A DNA stretch of 64,000 nt from Astrothelium macrocarpum (taxonomy: Eukaryota; Ascomycota; Dothideomycetes; Trypetheliales; Trypetheliaceae), in the NCBI GenBank assembly GCA_021030915.1, contig JAGEMR010000018.1, positions 370,092 through 434,091 on the forward strand, written 5' to 3'. Below are positions 1 through 10,585 of this stretch, piece by piece (positions within the stretch are counted from its first letter, which is position 1; each line of letters begins with the position of its first letter). Below the pieces are notes generated by a model, which made no database searches, was not told the origin of the DNA, and worked only from the letters and a program-made list of their open reading frames with translations. The translations under genes and the position numbers were made by a program.

Positions 1-709
1 GGAAGGGGAAGGTGCTTATAGATGCGACAATTGGGAAAGGGCAGTGCTGTCGTAAACTTCGGGATACTGATAAGACCGACTTTTAGAGAATTTTTTTTGA
101 TCATGCAGAGAAGAAAACAGGGATATGAGATCAAAGGATTGTATTTTGTAAAATCGTTCGAGACATCATTAAGCTAGAAAGAGGAGGTTGGCAGCTCTGA
201 CGCAATAGGCTTTTCTCAACAGTGATCAGTCTATGACGGATCTTGTACTATTTGAAAAGGGAGCAAAGCAGTTCATAACAGTCAGAGGAAATGAAACAAA
301 GGAAACGGCTTGATGCGAGGATATTACATGTCGAGTCCTCAGCTTAGAGTTGACTCATTGGCACTATGATCCGGGTCACGGGAAAGATCTCGGTGTATCG
401 AAGAACTCTTCAACGCCATTGGTCAATTCACCGGTAGGGCTTTGGATTTGGCTATTGCTTTTGAATTTGATATGTCATACTTTACATTCTAACACAGTCT
501 ATTCAGTGGGTCTAAGTTTGATTGGGCTTTGAAATGATCTATCATTGACAGGAAACTCTGTAACCTTTTATATGGATAGGCTTCAGCGTCTCTTATATTT
601 ACAGATTGTGCTCTAGTGTTACAGGCACGGGTTTGCCCCTTCAGAGAACAAGGCCGTTTTCTTGATCGAGATGCCATTCGGGAATTTTCAGGGTTTATTA
701 GAGCCTCAG
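1..709. other. Left-edge non-coding stretch, no gene recognised
   Basis: I see no supportable coding region. Short open frames here carry no recognisable motif and no splice-consistent extension. The right part is presumably the 3' untranslated and downstream region of the QCR7 gene, which is on the minus strand and stops at 710-712. A gene ending just left of the window cannot be excluded. Confidence 0.5.
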
Positions 710-1294
710 CTACCCCTTATTCTTCGTTGGAACCATGGAATCCAGTTCTTCCCTTTCCTTGTTCTCCCGTTCAATTTCTTCGACTAGGAATGATAGATAC
801 GGATAATCCTAGGACAAAGCATCAGTATTTGGACGTACTCCATTGCGCAAAAGCATGGGAAGAGTGTTCCTACCTGTTCCGGCTTCGTCCATTCCGTCTT
901 AGGTAGAATTGAATGGGATAGTGACAACTATATGGCATCAATTGGTATTTTCATGAATTCGGGTACCAGAGATAGTGTACCTGGAAGGCGCGGCGCAGGC
1001 GGAAAACACGATCATAAGCTTCTTTTGGTGGCAGTCTCGAAAGAGCCTTCTTTACGGTGTCGCTCTCTTCTGGAATGAGGTCATCGGATCTGGCGGGTAC
1101 GGCATTAGTAACGCGGTGGAGACGGATACAAGATGGATTGACATTTGACTTGGGCAAAAGATGGGTGTTGCAACATACAGCAATCCAAGCTGTCTGTGAC
1201 CTTTGGCATTGCCGTACCAGTCAGCCAAGGGCTGCACCCATCGTCTAAGCCAAGGCCTAGCCCGAATGAACGGGGCAAGAGATGGCTTCGACAT
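710..1294 (-). CDS. QCR7: Cytochrome b-c1 complex subunit 7 (QCR7 family), four exons
   Basis: Small matrix-side subunit of respiratory complex III in the mitochondrial inner membrane. Exons on the minus strand are 1294-1179, 1089-981, 927-874 and 808-710, giving 378 nt and 125 aa, close to the 127 aa of yeast Qcr7. Introns of 89, 53 and 65 nt start GTATGT, GTACAC and GTAGGA and end in AG, and all phases close. Family landmarks are an N-terminal block with PWLRRWVQPLADWY, then KKALSRLPPKEAYDRVFRLRRA, then LPKTEWTKPEQD, and an acidic/basic helix EEIERENKEREELD near the C-terminus. No presequence is visible, as usual for this subunit. The ATG at 1294 gives the normal family N-terminus. It is divergent from the carrier gene at 1886. 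Identity is sure; the exact acceptors rest on phase and conservation. Confidence 0.93.
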
Positions 1295-1885
1295 GCTCAA
1301 GCGTGTCCTGCAGTCGGGTACGAGGTGTCAAGATGTGTAACGAGAGTACAATGGCAACGATATTCAAAACTTCAACAGACGTCTGGTTTGATCCCTGCGC
1401 AGGTGTTCGAGAAGCTAGATCGGTCACGTGCGCGAGTGGAATCGATTGGATGGGAGGAATTCGGCCGGAGTTTTTGGGGCCCACTAAGACTGACAAAGCA
1501 AGCTGGTCATCTTGCAGATAGGGAACCCCACGAGAAGAACATTCCGCCTCTCTCACTTCTTCCCTTCTCCCCTTCTCCCCTCAGCCTGCCCTTCACCAAT
1601 TCTCGAACACTCCATCACTCAACGAACTCGCCATCATCCCGTCCATCTCATTCTTCCCGAATCCATCCTTGACCTGATACTGCCTCCCATGGCGTTCGTC
1701 AATCGCTAGTACTGTGTCACGCGAAGTGCTGCGGGGCTAGTACTCCGCACACTTTCCAAGCTTCCCAGAGCACACCCATCACAATTAATTCATTCCTCAA
1801 CTCCCTAATCGTGATCTGTCGGGTGGTCGGAAGCTCCATGTCCGCGCTGGGAGGCATCTGAATCTGTTTGCCCTCACAATCCGAA
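1295..1885. promoter_or_regulatory. Shared divergent promoter region of QCR7 and the mitochondrial carrier; uORF at 1838-1861
   Basis: These 591 bp separate the start codons of two nuclear genes for mitochondrial inner-membrane proteins. A strongly pyrimidine-rich tract (about 1545-1615, CTTCTCCCC-like) lies on the plus-strand side and is typical of fungal core promoters and 5' leaders. A seven-codon upstream ORF (ATG at 1838, TGA at 1859-1861) ends 24 nt before the carrier start codon and could reduce its translation if included in the transcript. No TATA box was recognised. The regulatory role is inferred from position. Confidence 0.5.
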
Positions 1886-3172
1886 ATGTCAATTGAAGGC
1901 CCCTCAGCGCGGACAACGAATACCACTGCGCAGTATGCCACTACTTCAACAAACATGGCTGCGCAAAAAGCGCCGGAAGACCATGTCGCTCTCAGAAAAC
2001 CTCTATCAAGCTTAGCCGTCTACACTGCTCGCCTCCCTAGCAGTTCCATCAACAGTTTTTGCGGAGCAATGGCTGGCGTTGCTTCCGGCATAGTCACGTG
2101 TCCCTTGGATGTCATAAAAACAAAATTACAAGCCCAAAGTAGCTTTCGTCCTTTCGACGATCCACACAAAAGAAGTTCGAGGAAGTTGTATTCGGGCATG
2201 ATTGGTACTGCCCGGACAATATGGAGTCAAGATGGTTTGCGAGGAATGTACAAGGGACTCGGACCAATGCTTGGAGGCTATCTTCCAACTTGGGCTGTCT
2301 ATATGACTGTATACGAGGGCTCCAGAGATTTCTATTATGGCAAGATAGGTGAGAAAGACGGACTGATCTTCTCAAGAAGCAGCATCACTAATCAGTGTGG
2401 GATAGACAATAAGTGGGTTGCTCGAGTCTATGCTTCCGTCACCGCAGGAGCTTGCTCCACTCTCGTCACCAATCCCATTTGGGTCATTAAGACAAGATTA
2501 CAAGCCCAAGCAAGCCCGCATGCTTCCGGTAATGCTAGATCACAGTGGTACTATAAGAATACCCTACATGCAGCAAAAACAATGTACAAAAAGGAAGGAA
2601 TTCTCGCGTTCTATTCAGGGTTAGCCCCAGCGCTCCTTGGCCTCACTCATGTTGCCATTCAGTTTCCGCTTTACGAATTCCTCAAAACCTATTTTACTGG
2701 TCTCGAGATGGGGGAGAATTCTGCACAGGACAAAAACGCCAATTACCTTGGCATAGCTGGCGCAACATTTCTAAGTAAAATCTGTGCCACCTCCGCTACA
2801 TATCCGCACGAAGTACTCCGAACACGCCTTCAAACTCAGCAGCGACAGCTGCCTGCTCACTCTCCTGATGGTATATCTCATCGAGGAAGTATGGGGGATC
2901 CTCCATTTCGCCGTTTACATCCTCCTTCCTCAAGCGATGGCATGATTAACACGGAACGTTATAAAGGTGTTGTAAATACGGTTCGCATCATTCTTCGAGA
3001 AGAAGGGTGGCGAGCTTTCTATAATGGCATGGGTGTCAACATGGTTCGCGCAGTGCCGGCTGCAATGACAACCATGCTCACCTTTGAAACATTGAAGAAA
3101 ATGATGCATCAATTGCAACATGAGGGGCAGAACATCCTAGAGGTCGAGGAAGGACATGGCTCGCTTACTTGA
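1886..3172 (+). CDS. YIA6: Mitochondrial carrier protein, NAD+ transporter type (YIA6/NDT1-like)
   Basis: Single-exon member of the mitochondrial carrier family (SLC25), 428 aa, inferred to import NAD+ or a related nucleotide into the matrix. Three tandem carrier repeats are visible, each with the P-x-D/E-x-x-K/R signature: PLDVIKTKLQ in repeat 1, PIWVIKTRLQ in repeat 2 and PHEVLRTRLQ in repeat 3. The P-x-W variant in repeat 2 is typical of the NAD/pyrimidine-nucleotide/folate branch, which supports the substrate guess. A roughly 60-residue hydrophilic N-terminal extension and a Ser/Pro-rich insert before the last helices explain the length over the usual 300-370 aa. An in-frame TTG lies six codons upstream, but 1886 is the first ATG. 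Carrier family is certain; substrate is inferred from the branch signature. Confidence 0.88.
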   Translation: MSIEGPSARTTNTTAQYATTSTNMAAQKAPEDHVALRKPLSSLAVYTARLPSSSINSFCGAMAGVASGIVTCPLDVIKTKLQAQSSFRPFDDPHKRSSRKLYSGMIGTARTIWSQDGLRGMYKGLGPMLGGYLPTWAVYMTVYEGSRDFYYGKIGEKDGLIFSRSSITNQCGIDNKWVARVYASVTAGACSTLVTNPIWVIKTRLQAQASPHASGNARSQWYYKNTLHAAKTMYKKEGILAFYSGLAPALLGLTHVAIQFPLYEFLKTYFTGLEMGENSAQDKNANYLGIAGATFLSKICATSATYPHEVLRTRLQTQQRQLPAHSPDGISHRGSMGDPPFRRLHPPSSSDGMINTERYKGVVNTVRIILREEGWRAFYNGMGVNMVRAVPAAMTTMLTFETLKKMMHQLQHEGQNILEVEEGHGSLT

Positions 3173-3736
3173 TACCCCACAGTTTCTAGGCGGTGTTACG
3201 CGTTGGTCCATTTGAGCGTTTCTCATCCATACGTCCGCAAACCTTGTATACATTTCATTTTAACAGTGCTTGCGGATGCATCGCCGCTTGATGTACTTGA
3301 GAACTTGCGGGACTGCGGCGTTTACGGTCCGTAGTTATGGATTCGCTTTGGAGAAAGCGAGTTTCTGCCATCACTTTCTTTTCCAGAATACGTTATGATG
3401 GTTGAGCTGCGGCGGTGGCATAGTACACAGATTATTGTAACTCCTATGCGGACACAGAATCTTGTTAGGGTTATTGTCGCAGGGTGCTGCAGTACTAGCC
3501 TGCAAAATATGTACATACGAGGAATTTGCCCTCCTAAAGTCTACCCCAATTCATACTCGACTTGAAGAATCACCTCAATTGCCTTCTGCTACGCGTTCAC
3601 AAACCAAGTCTTTCGTTGAGTCTATGACTACCATCTATTTCTAGAAACGTCTATAGTCGATATGCATGCTCTATTTGACCGAGATTTTCCAAGAGCAGGC
3701 CCAGCCTGTCCAATCTAACCAGACTTTCCATCATGT
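3173..3736. other. Convergent intergenic region, nothing recognised
   Basis: 3' flanks of the carrier gene (plus) and the acyl-CoA synthetase gene (minus). Only short random open frames are present. No repeat, RNA gene or promoter-like element was recognised. Confidence 0.5.
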
Positions 3737-5372
3737 TCAAAGCATGGCCCTTGGCTGCTCTTTCTTGGCCATTGCCTGCGCAACCATCCTTCTCTGTACT
3801 TTTCCTGTCGCCGTCTTGGGCATCACATCGGTGAAGTAAATCTAAAATCATTCACATTAGTAGGTCATTCAATCAATAAACGACTTTTCTTTCCCCCGCG
3901 TCAAAGATTGAAGAAAAGGAAAATGAACGTACCTTCTTCGGCACCTTGAATTTCGCCACCCGACTCCTCATCCACTCCTTCAACTCCCCCTCCTCTACCT
4001 TCTTTCCCTCCTTCACTACAACCGCTACACCTACATCCTGCCCATACAATTCATCCGGCATCGCAAATGCCACTGCCTCTGCCACCTCCGGATACTGCAC
4101 CACCACATTATCCACCTCGACCGGACTAATCTTCTCCCCAGCCTTATTAATCAACTCCTTAATCCTCCCCGTGATAAACACATACCCCTCTCCATCCATC
4201 CACCCCTGATCGCCCGTCCGAAAAAAACCATCGTCCGTAAACGCCGTCTTATTAGCCTCCGCATTATTCAAATACCCACCCATCACATTCTCCCCCCTGA
4301 TCCCAATCTCCCCCTCCCGCCCCCTCTCCCCCTCCTTCCCCACGCCATCCAAAATCCTCACCTCCACCCCCTGCCCCACGCCCACCGACCCGGGCACCCG
4401 CTTCCCAAACGGATTACTCGTCATCTGATGCGCGGCCTCGGTCATCGCATACGCCTCCAACACCGGCGCGCCCAGCCGCGCCTCCAGCTCCGCCAGCACC
4501 GTCGGGCTCAGCGGGCTCGAGCACGACCGCACGAAGCGCAGGCGCGGCACGCGCGCTGGCATCGCGCTCCGCAGCAGGATCTGGTGGATCGTCGGCACGG
4601 CGGTGTACCACGTGGCGGCGTGGCCCGCAACATCCCCCCAGAACTCGCCCGCGGAGAAGCGCGCAGGCACGATCACCGACCCCGCCGACGCCAGCGGCGC
4701 CAGCAGCCCCGCGAGCAGCCCGTGCACGTGGAACAGCGGCATCACGAGGTACGTCCTGTCGGCGGGGGCCAGCGCGTAGGTGCGCGCGATGTTGCGCATG
4801 GTGGTGGTGAGGTTGGCGTGCGTGAGCGGCACGGCCTTCGGGCGGCCCGTGGTGCCGCTGGTGTGCAGGACGAGCGCGATGTCGGCCGGCTGCGGCTGCG
4901 CAAGAGGGGCCTGTGGGCGCAGGCCGTCGCGCAGCTTGCCGCGCTCGTGCAGGGCCAGCGCGATGCCGTGCCCGTCCCAGTAGCACTCGGCGATGGCGGC
5001 GTGGTGGGCGCGGGCCGCGCGCACGGCGGGGCTGTCGGCTTGGTAGGCGCCGTGCGGGACGAGGGCGAGCGCGGAGTGGAGGTCGTTGATGTAGAATTCG
5101 AATTCGTCTTGCTTGTAGGCCGGGTTGAGCGGGGCGGCGATGGCGCGTTGGTTGGCGGCGGCGAGGAAGGCGACGATGAAGGCGTAGGAGTTGGGGAGCG
5201 CGATGGAGACGGCGGATTCGGGGGAGATGCCGAGGTTGGCGAGCTTTTGCTGGAAGGAGCGGACTTCGGCGGCGAGTTGGGAGTAGGTTATCGTGAGGGG
5301 AGTGGGTTTGCTCGGGACGATGATGGCGACGGAGCTGGAGGTGTGTTGGATTGAATTTGAAAGAGTGGCCAT
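3737..5372 (-). CDS. PCS60: AMP-dependent acyl-CoA synthetase, PCS60/oxalyl-CoA synthetase-like
   Basis: ANL-superfamily adenylating enzyme that would activate a carboxylate (oxalate or a fatty/aromatic acid) to its CoA thioester. Two exons, 5372-3933 and 3841-3737, flank a 91-nt intron (donor GTACGT, branch CTAAT, acceptor TTTTAG), giving 514 aa; Pcs60 is about 543. Motifs in order are the P-loop HTSGTTGRPKAVP near residue 168, AYAMTEAAHQ, then FFRTGDQGW and ITGRIKELINKAGEKISPVE. The A10 motif with catalytic Lys, PKTATGKVQRR, is supplied by exon 2. The ATG at 5372 was chosen over an open upstream extension because synthetase homology starts just after it. The C-terminus reads AML, not the SKL peroxisomal signal of yeast Pcs60, so location is uncertain. 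The middle of exon 1 (about 4380-5200) is much more GC-rich than its flanks. PCS60 is the nearest family; substrate is unproven. Confidence 0.85.
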
Positions 5373-5961
5373 TGTGGTCGAGATTCTAGTGTAAAATTGA
5401 AATCTATGAGTGAAAATGAAATCTATAAAGCAATATAACAAATGAACCAAAAGGAAAGTGCAGCAGAGCAGAGGTCTATTTTCTATGGAAGAGAGAAAGA
5501 GAATTGAAACAGTCCGGCGAACAAGTCGGACAACGTAAGACAAGTGCAACATGTCGGCAAATGCTCGGGTATATGCCGGCCATCTGCTTCGTCCAGACAG
5601 GCTTGAATGATCCTGGCCAACCCTATGATAATATATTATACGAGAACACAATAATTAATATAATGCAAAGCACCGATAAACTACTGTTACTGGTACTGGT
5701 ACTGGGACTTTGTACGCATGAGTTACAATACTAGTTTTGCATATTCACTGCTACTGCTTTTGCTATCACACTAATTTCACCAGGCCTTGCGACAGGGCAG
5801 GTATCAGTCCGGCTTTCATCGTCTCTCAAATTACAATATCGTACCATCGTATGAAGCTTACCTTCCATTTCCAGGACTTGATCACTATCTTGTTTCTCGC
5901 CATTGACCCCAGTGCATCTCAAGGGTATTCCGAGAATGAAAATGACCACGCCAAAACTCCT
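5373..5961. other. Upstream region of the acyl-CoA synthetase gene and 3' flank of the JmjC gene
   Basis: Contains the 5' leader and promoter of the minus-strand synthetase gene. A tract around 5400-5500 is AT-rich. A short tandem TACTGG repeat lies at about 5688-5707. No coding sequence is supported. Confidence 0.45.
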
Positions 5962-8900
5962 TTAGCGACCGCCCTTCAAACTCGGCCTTCCCCTACCTTT
6001 CTTTGCTGGTGTCACTGCCTTCGCCAAAATTACCTCCTCACTTTCTGTCTCACTCGACTTCTCTTCATCGTCATCTGAAAGCTCTATCACAGCCGGTGCT
6101 GTCCTTTTCGGTTTGTTTACAGCATTGAACCCGGAAGTTGTTGGTGAACTTGTACCATTAGACATCACGGCTGGCTTGGAAACTTTCGTTGCAGATGTCG
6201 TTTTGGTTGTGGTGGTGCTTGCTTGAACAGGATGAGCCGCGGGCGAAGAAGCTGATTGGCGCTTTGTCGTACCAACAATCTTGACTTTCTTGCTGCCCTT
6301 GCGGTCGAAGATGGAGCTACCGAGTTTGGAAGAGACTTTCTTGACAGGGGCAGAATTAGACAAAACTTCACTTACATCTGCTTCTGCTGGAGGCGATTTA
6401 TGCACTTCTGGCTCTGGCTCCGGCTCTGGCTCTGGCTCTGGTGAAGAACTAGAATCCGGCTCCCCGGCGGCCATCTTTGACGCTTTGATCTTTGCCTTGA
6501 GATTTTCCTCTTCCTGCATGCGCGCGACTGCTTGCTGCGCAATGGATAACGATGTTTCGGGCGCTGATTCTTGAGTTGCAGGTCCAAGCAGTGAATCTAC
6601 GGACACATCATCTTCCCTCAGACCATCATCGTTACTGCCAGTGTCGCCAGCCTGGTTTCCCACGACGGATTGCATAGGTCGCATGGCCGGTCTCTTGCCA
6701 GATTGCACACGGACTGGTACCGTTTGTGGCCGTCCTACAGCTTTTACGGGTTCATGATCACGGTCACGCCTAGATCTCCGAGCTTTCCAATCATTAGGAA
6801 GAAAATCCGGCAGCTCGGGTTCGCCTTCGTGACGTTTCTCGAGATAAGGTATACGGCGACGACCGTCAGTACTTCGTTGTGTTCCGGCTGCACCATCAAC
6901 CTGCCCACCGATATCCGCCATTTCTTCGTCTGAATCCACAGTGACTTCCTCAAATTCAGGCTGACGCTTTTTTGGTTTGCCATCAGGACCGGTAGTGCGC
7001 CTTTTATCCTTGCGAGCGCCAAATGTTTCGTCCTTGTCAACCCGATAACGGAATTGCTTGGGTTTTTTAGCAGTTGGTTTGGGTCCAGGTTTGGATCCAC
7101 CTCCGTTGGCTGGTAGAATGTCGGATCTCAGCAGTACGTTCTCTTCTACTTCAGCCGCATCGACACCATCTTGGCCCTCGCGAGTCAAAGCGTTATTCAC
7201 AAATTCAGAAAGCCTGTCTTTGTTGATTCGTAAAGTCACAATCTTCTTCTTGCCTCGCTGCGCAGCTTGGTACATGATAAATCGACCTTCCTTCCGCGCC
7301 TCTTCCAGAGCCCTCTTCTCCTTTTGCTTCATGAATTCTCTCGTGGCATCATTCTTTGGCACTTGTGAATCATCTGGTTTCTTGCGCTTTTTGCTTGCAC
7401 TACTAACAAAATTGATTTCTACGCCGTCATCATTGGTGCGGCGGCGCTTCCTGGTATCCTGGTTGTTCTCGTGATAGTCCTCATCATCGTTTGGACCTTG
7501 GGTATATACATAGCTAGGGTCATCGTATTCTCCATCATCTGCTTCCTGCGGACGATACATGACGGCTGAAAGCGCAATGAAACCTGATCCATGATCAGCT
7601 TCATTGGATGGATCTGGGTAACGAGGAGACACAAAAACGGAGTCATCCAGCCTCGCACCATTCAAACCTTCAGATCCATTTCGTTGGGAATCACCACCTT
7701 CGGGACTTTCATCGCTCTCAAGCGCAGGGTCGATGAAGCCATTTTGACCACGTCGAGGCGTGCTCGAAACCACCTCATTAGTTCTACTAAGGCGAGGGTC
7801 GATGATAGGATCGGGCTCATTGTGACCATTCTGTTCTCCATCGATATCCTCAACATAGTGATCGTCGAGGGTTGTGTCATCGGCCTTGGCCCGTTCAGCT
7901 TCCGCATACCGCTGTCGTAAACGAGCGGTATCCCTCGGGTTCTCATGTGCACTCTCTTTGAGCCAGTTGATATTTGATTGACTAAAGTCAACAAGGCATT
8001 CCACACTGCGCTCGTCGGCCACCTTTCTTGTATCATGACCAAGCAGAGTTCCTTTTGGTTTATAAGGGTTCATCCGTATGTCTTCTTTGCACCGTGAGCC
8101 AGTACATATCCGTCGGCAGTGCGGACATTTGTAGCGTGGATTCTCCATTATCTCCAGAGGCTTCTCGTCAAATCCACGAAAAAGAACTCCGTAGCACCAC
8201 TTTCGTTCACATGTAGAGCAACCTGCCATTTTCCAACTTGCATGTCGATGGCCACAGATATGGCAAGCATGAGAATTTTTTATCCAAGTTGCAGACTTTT
8301 TCTTTCTAGTCTTTTTCACGGTGCCATCGTCATTGACTTCGATCTCTTCTGATTCAGAATCGTCCTTTGGTTCTTTTGACTTGCGCACGTCATTCCAAGG
8401 CCGAATTTTCAATTGCTCCCGACAGACTTGGGCCAAGGTTTTCTTGTTCAGTCGATGATATTCTTCACTCAGTGACAGGGGTGTTTTGTCGGTCAATCCA
8501 CCGTCGAGTGTGATGATTTGTTCTCTCCAGCCTTCGTACCTAGATGTAAGTTCTTTCCATTTGAACTGCTCCACAAATTTGAAACCGGAAATACATCCAC
8601 AGCTTCGACCTATTGCATAGCAATGAAAACACACGTCATACGGCTCGTCCGTGCCTTGACCAAGCATATCCCTGCACGACGGACACGTCAGGAAACGATT
8701 GAAAATGTTGCCTCGGCAGTAGGCACAGGTAACATTACTATCAAACGGAAGCCATTGGCATTTTTCTTGTGATCCATCAGGGTTGAACATTTCGGAAAGT
8801 AAAATTTCTTTGAATAGGACTAGTAGACGTTTGAAATCTTTCTGTAATTGTCTTATCTTTGTGGGCATTTTTGGAGCAGGCGCACTATTTTGCTGCGGTC

Positions 8901-10098
8901 GAAATTTACTCTTGGTCAATGCCAGAAGCTTCGAGTATTTTTGCAAGGTGTAATAGACAATCGCCTTGTTCTTGTATTGCTCGTCGCGGCATACCATGCG
9001 GGCATTTGGTAAGGCTTCGTGCAGGGCCATTTCCAAGGTCTCAACAGTCGTTCTATTCCAAGCAGCTTTCATTGTCCGTGTGCCACGGTTCCATACCTGG
9101 TGCGGAGCCAATGGAGGAATCAAGATCAAATCGCCCACATGCTGTTCGACAACATATGTTTTGAACTTGGCCTTTTTCCAAGCCACCACTTGAGCGAAAT
9201 GGTTCTCCACTTCAATATCGTGACCCAGAACAGAGAGCCAGTACTCGGAGACAATGTAGCGGTCTTTGGACTCGGTCATGAACCAAATTGAAGAGCCCGG
9301 TTTTTCTGGCTTTCCATCTTCAGATACTTGATCGGAAGTTTCAACCATGATGTTGTGTCCCAGACTTGCACACATCTCACGATGTGCAGGTGTATAAGTT
9401 CCTTCATGCCCAATGTAGCACATCATGTTCTCCGCACGCATCTCGCGAGAGAGGCTGCTCATAAGATCGCCAGCTCTCGCAATGCCACGTCCAATACGTC
9501 TGCCTGTACTGTTCGGTATCGCTTCCTCCACCGCACCAGGCCCACCAATATCGCCAGTGCTTTCATTGTTGTAGAAAAGTATGGGAGGCATATTTTCTTT
9601 TAGCTTCTCATGCCATACTGGAGGACAGTCGATGTCCTTGAGATAGACACGCTGACGACCTTGTTCGTGATACGCGTCCTGTTTTTCAAAATACTGGTTC
9701 GTGAGTTTTGACATGTTGTTGAGATAATGCTTGATTGTCAGAGGCAGATTTTCCTTTGTGGTAAGATTACGCGCATTTTCAACTAGATCTTGTCAGCTTT
9801 ATGGGGCGAGGTGAAGTCCATTGCGCTCACTCTTGTCTCCATGATTGTCTCGTAACCAACCAGGCGTAAAAGTCCATGGGTCCAAAAGGTCTTGAAATCC
9901 CTCGATCACTAATGGCTTTCCCCCTAAAATGACATGAAGAGTGATCAGTCTTTCAAACTGCTCCATGCCATTTTTTTCGATCATATCCACAGAAATGCGA
10001 TCGACAAAACGAAAGTTTTCTGTTTCTTCGACAAGTGCCTTTACATCAAAGTCCGGAGAGATGGGCTCAAAGGCAGCCCGACGCCTTGAGGCCGGCAT
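5962..10098 (-). CDS. JmjC-domain protein with two cysteine-rich zinc-binding modules (chromatin regulator)
   Basis: Predicted nuclear protein of 1362 aa in two exons, 10098-9831 and 9782-5962, around a 48-nt intron (GTGAGC...CTAG); total coding length closes in frame. The JmjC fold has a conserved iron-binding pattern: His and Glu in TPAHREMCASLGHN (about residues 223 and 225) and a distal His in IPPLAPHQVWNRG (about 317). Fe(II)/2-oxoglutarate hydroxylase or demethylase activity is therefore plausible. Two Cys clusters follow: CAYC...CPSC...CFHC...CGC (about 442-486), and CHICGHR...CSTC...WC...CPHC...C (about 596-654), the latter resembling the 4CXXC_R1 zinc finger. The C-terminal half is long, charged and low-complexity, including a Pro-Glu run encoded by a repeat at about 6411-6442, and basic nuclear-localisation-like stretches. 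Which histone or other substrate it acts on cannot be told from sequence. Confidence 0.85.
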
Positions 10099-10585
10099 GT
10101 CGCGTGTTGATCTCTAACTTAAAGCTTGGAAGCATAGAAATGCCAAAGTGAGAAAGAAAAGATGGAGCGACGCAAGTCCCTCAGGAGGACGCGCTCACGC
10201 ATGCTAGAATGCTAAAGAGTGTAAGTGGTGGTAAACCTGGAATTTCGCTTCGTGGCGCGCTCAATGTTGTGCCTTATGACTACACAACGCGGAGTAGCGG
10301 GTGACACATCAAAGCGAGTAGGTGGAGATGATGCGAGCTTGAGAGCTTGGACCAGGTGTTGAGGTTTCGGCTTCAACTCCGTGTCCGATAAAGTTTGATG
10401 TTGACGCGACCTCAGTTAATAAATGAATGATGTCCCACCTATTCGGAGAGCCAATTACTTTCAGATAAACTTTGAAGTCCGTTAAAAGTGGTTGCGAGAA
10501 AAATGGCACTGCTCGGTCTTGTGAATTAGCTTTTCATCGGCGAGAACGAAGCCTCTGTTTCTTATGAGCAATCAAGAGTGCATAT

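Noticed and set aside
1145..1672. 175-codon plus-strand frame
   Set aside because: It starts inside the QCR7 gene on the other strand and runs through the pyrimidine-rich promoter, giving a Ser/Pro/Leu-rich shadow. It also begins at a non-ATG codon.
4414..4986. 190-codon minus-strand open frame rich in Ala and Arg
   Set aside because: Alternative frame of the same GC-rich synthetase exon, low complexity, no motif.
4428..5354. 308-codon plus-strand open frame
   Set aside because: It is antisense to the acyl-CoA synthetase, and its Arg/Gly/Val/His-rich composition is what the complement of a GC-rich coding segment gives. No domain, and the sense strand has all synthetase motifs.
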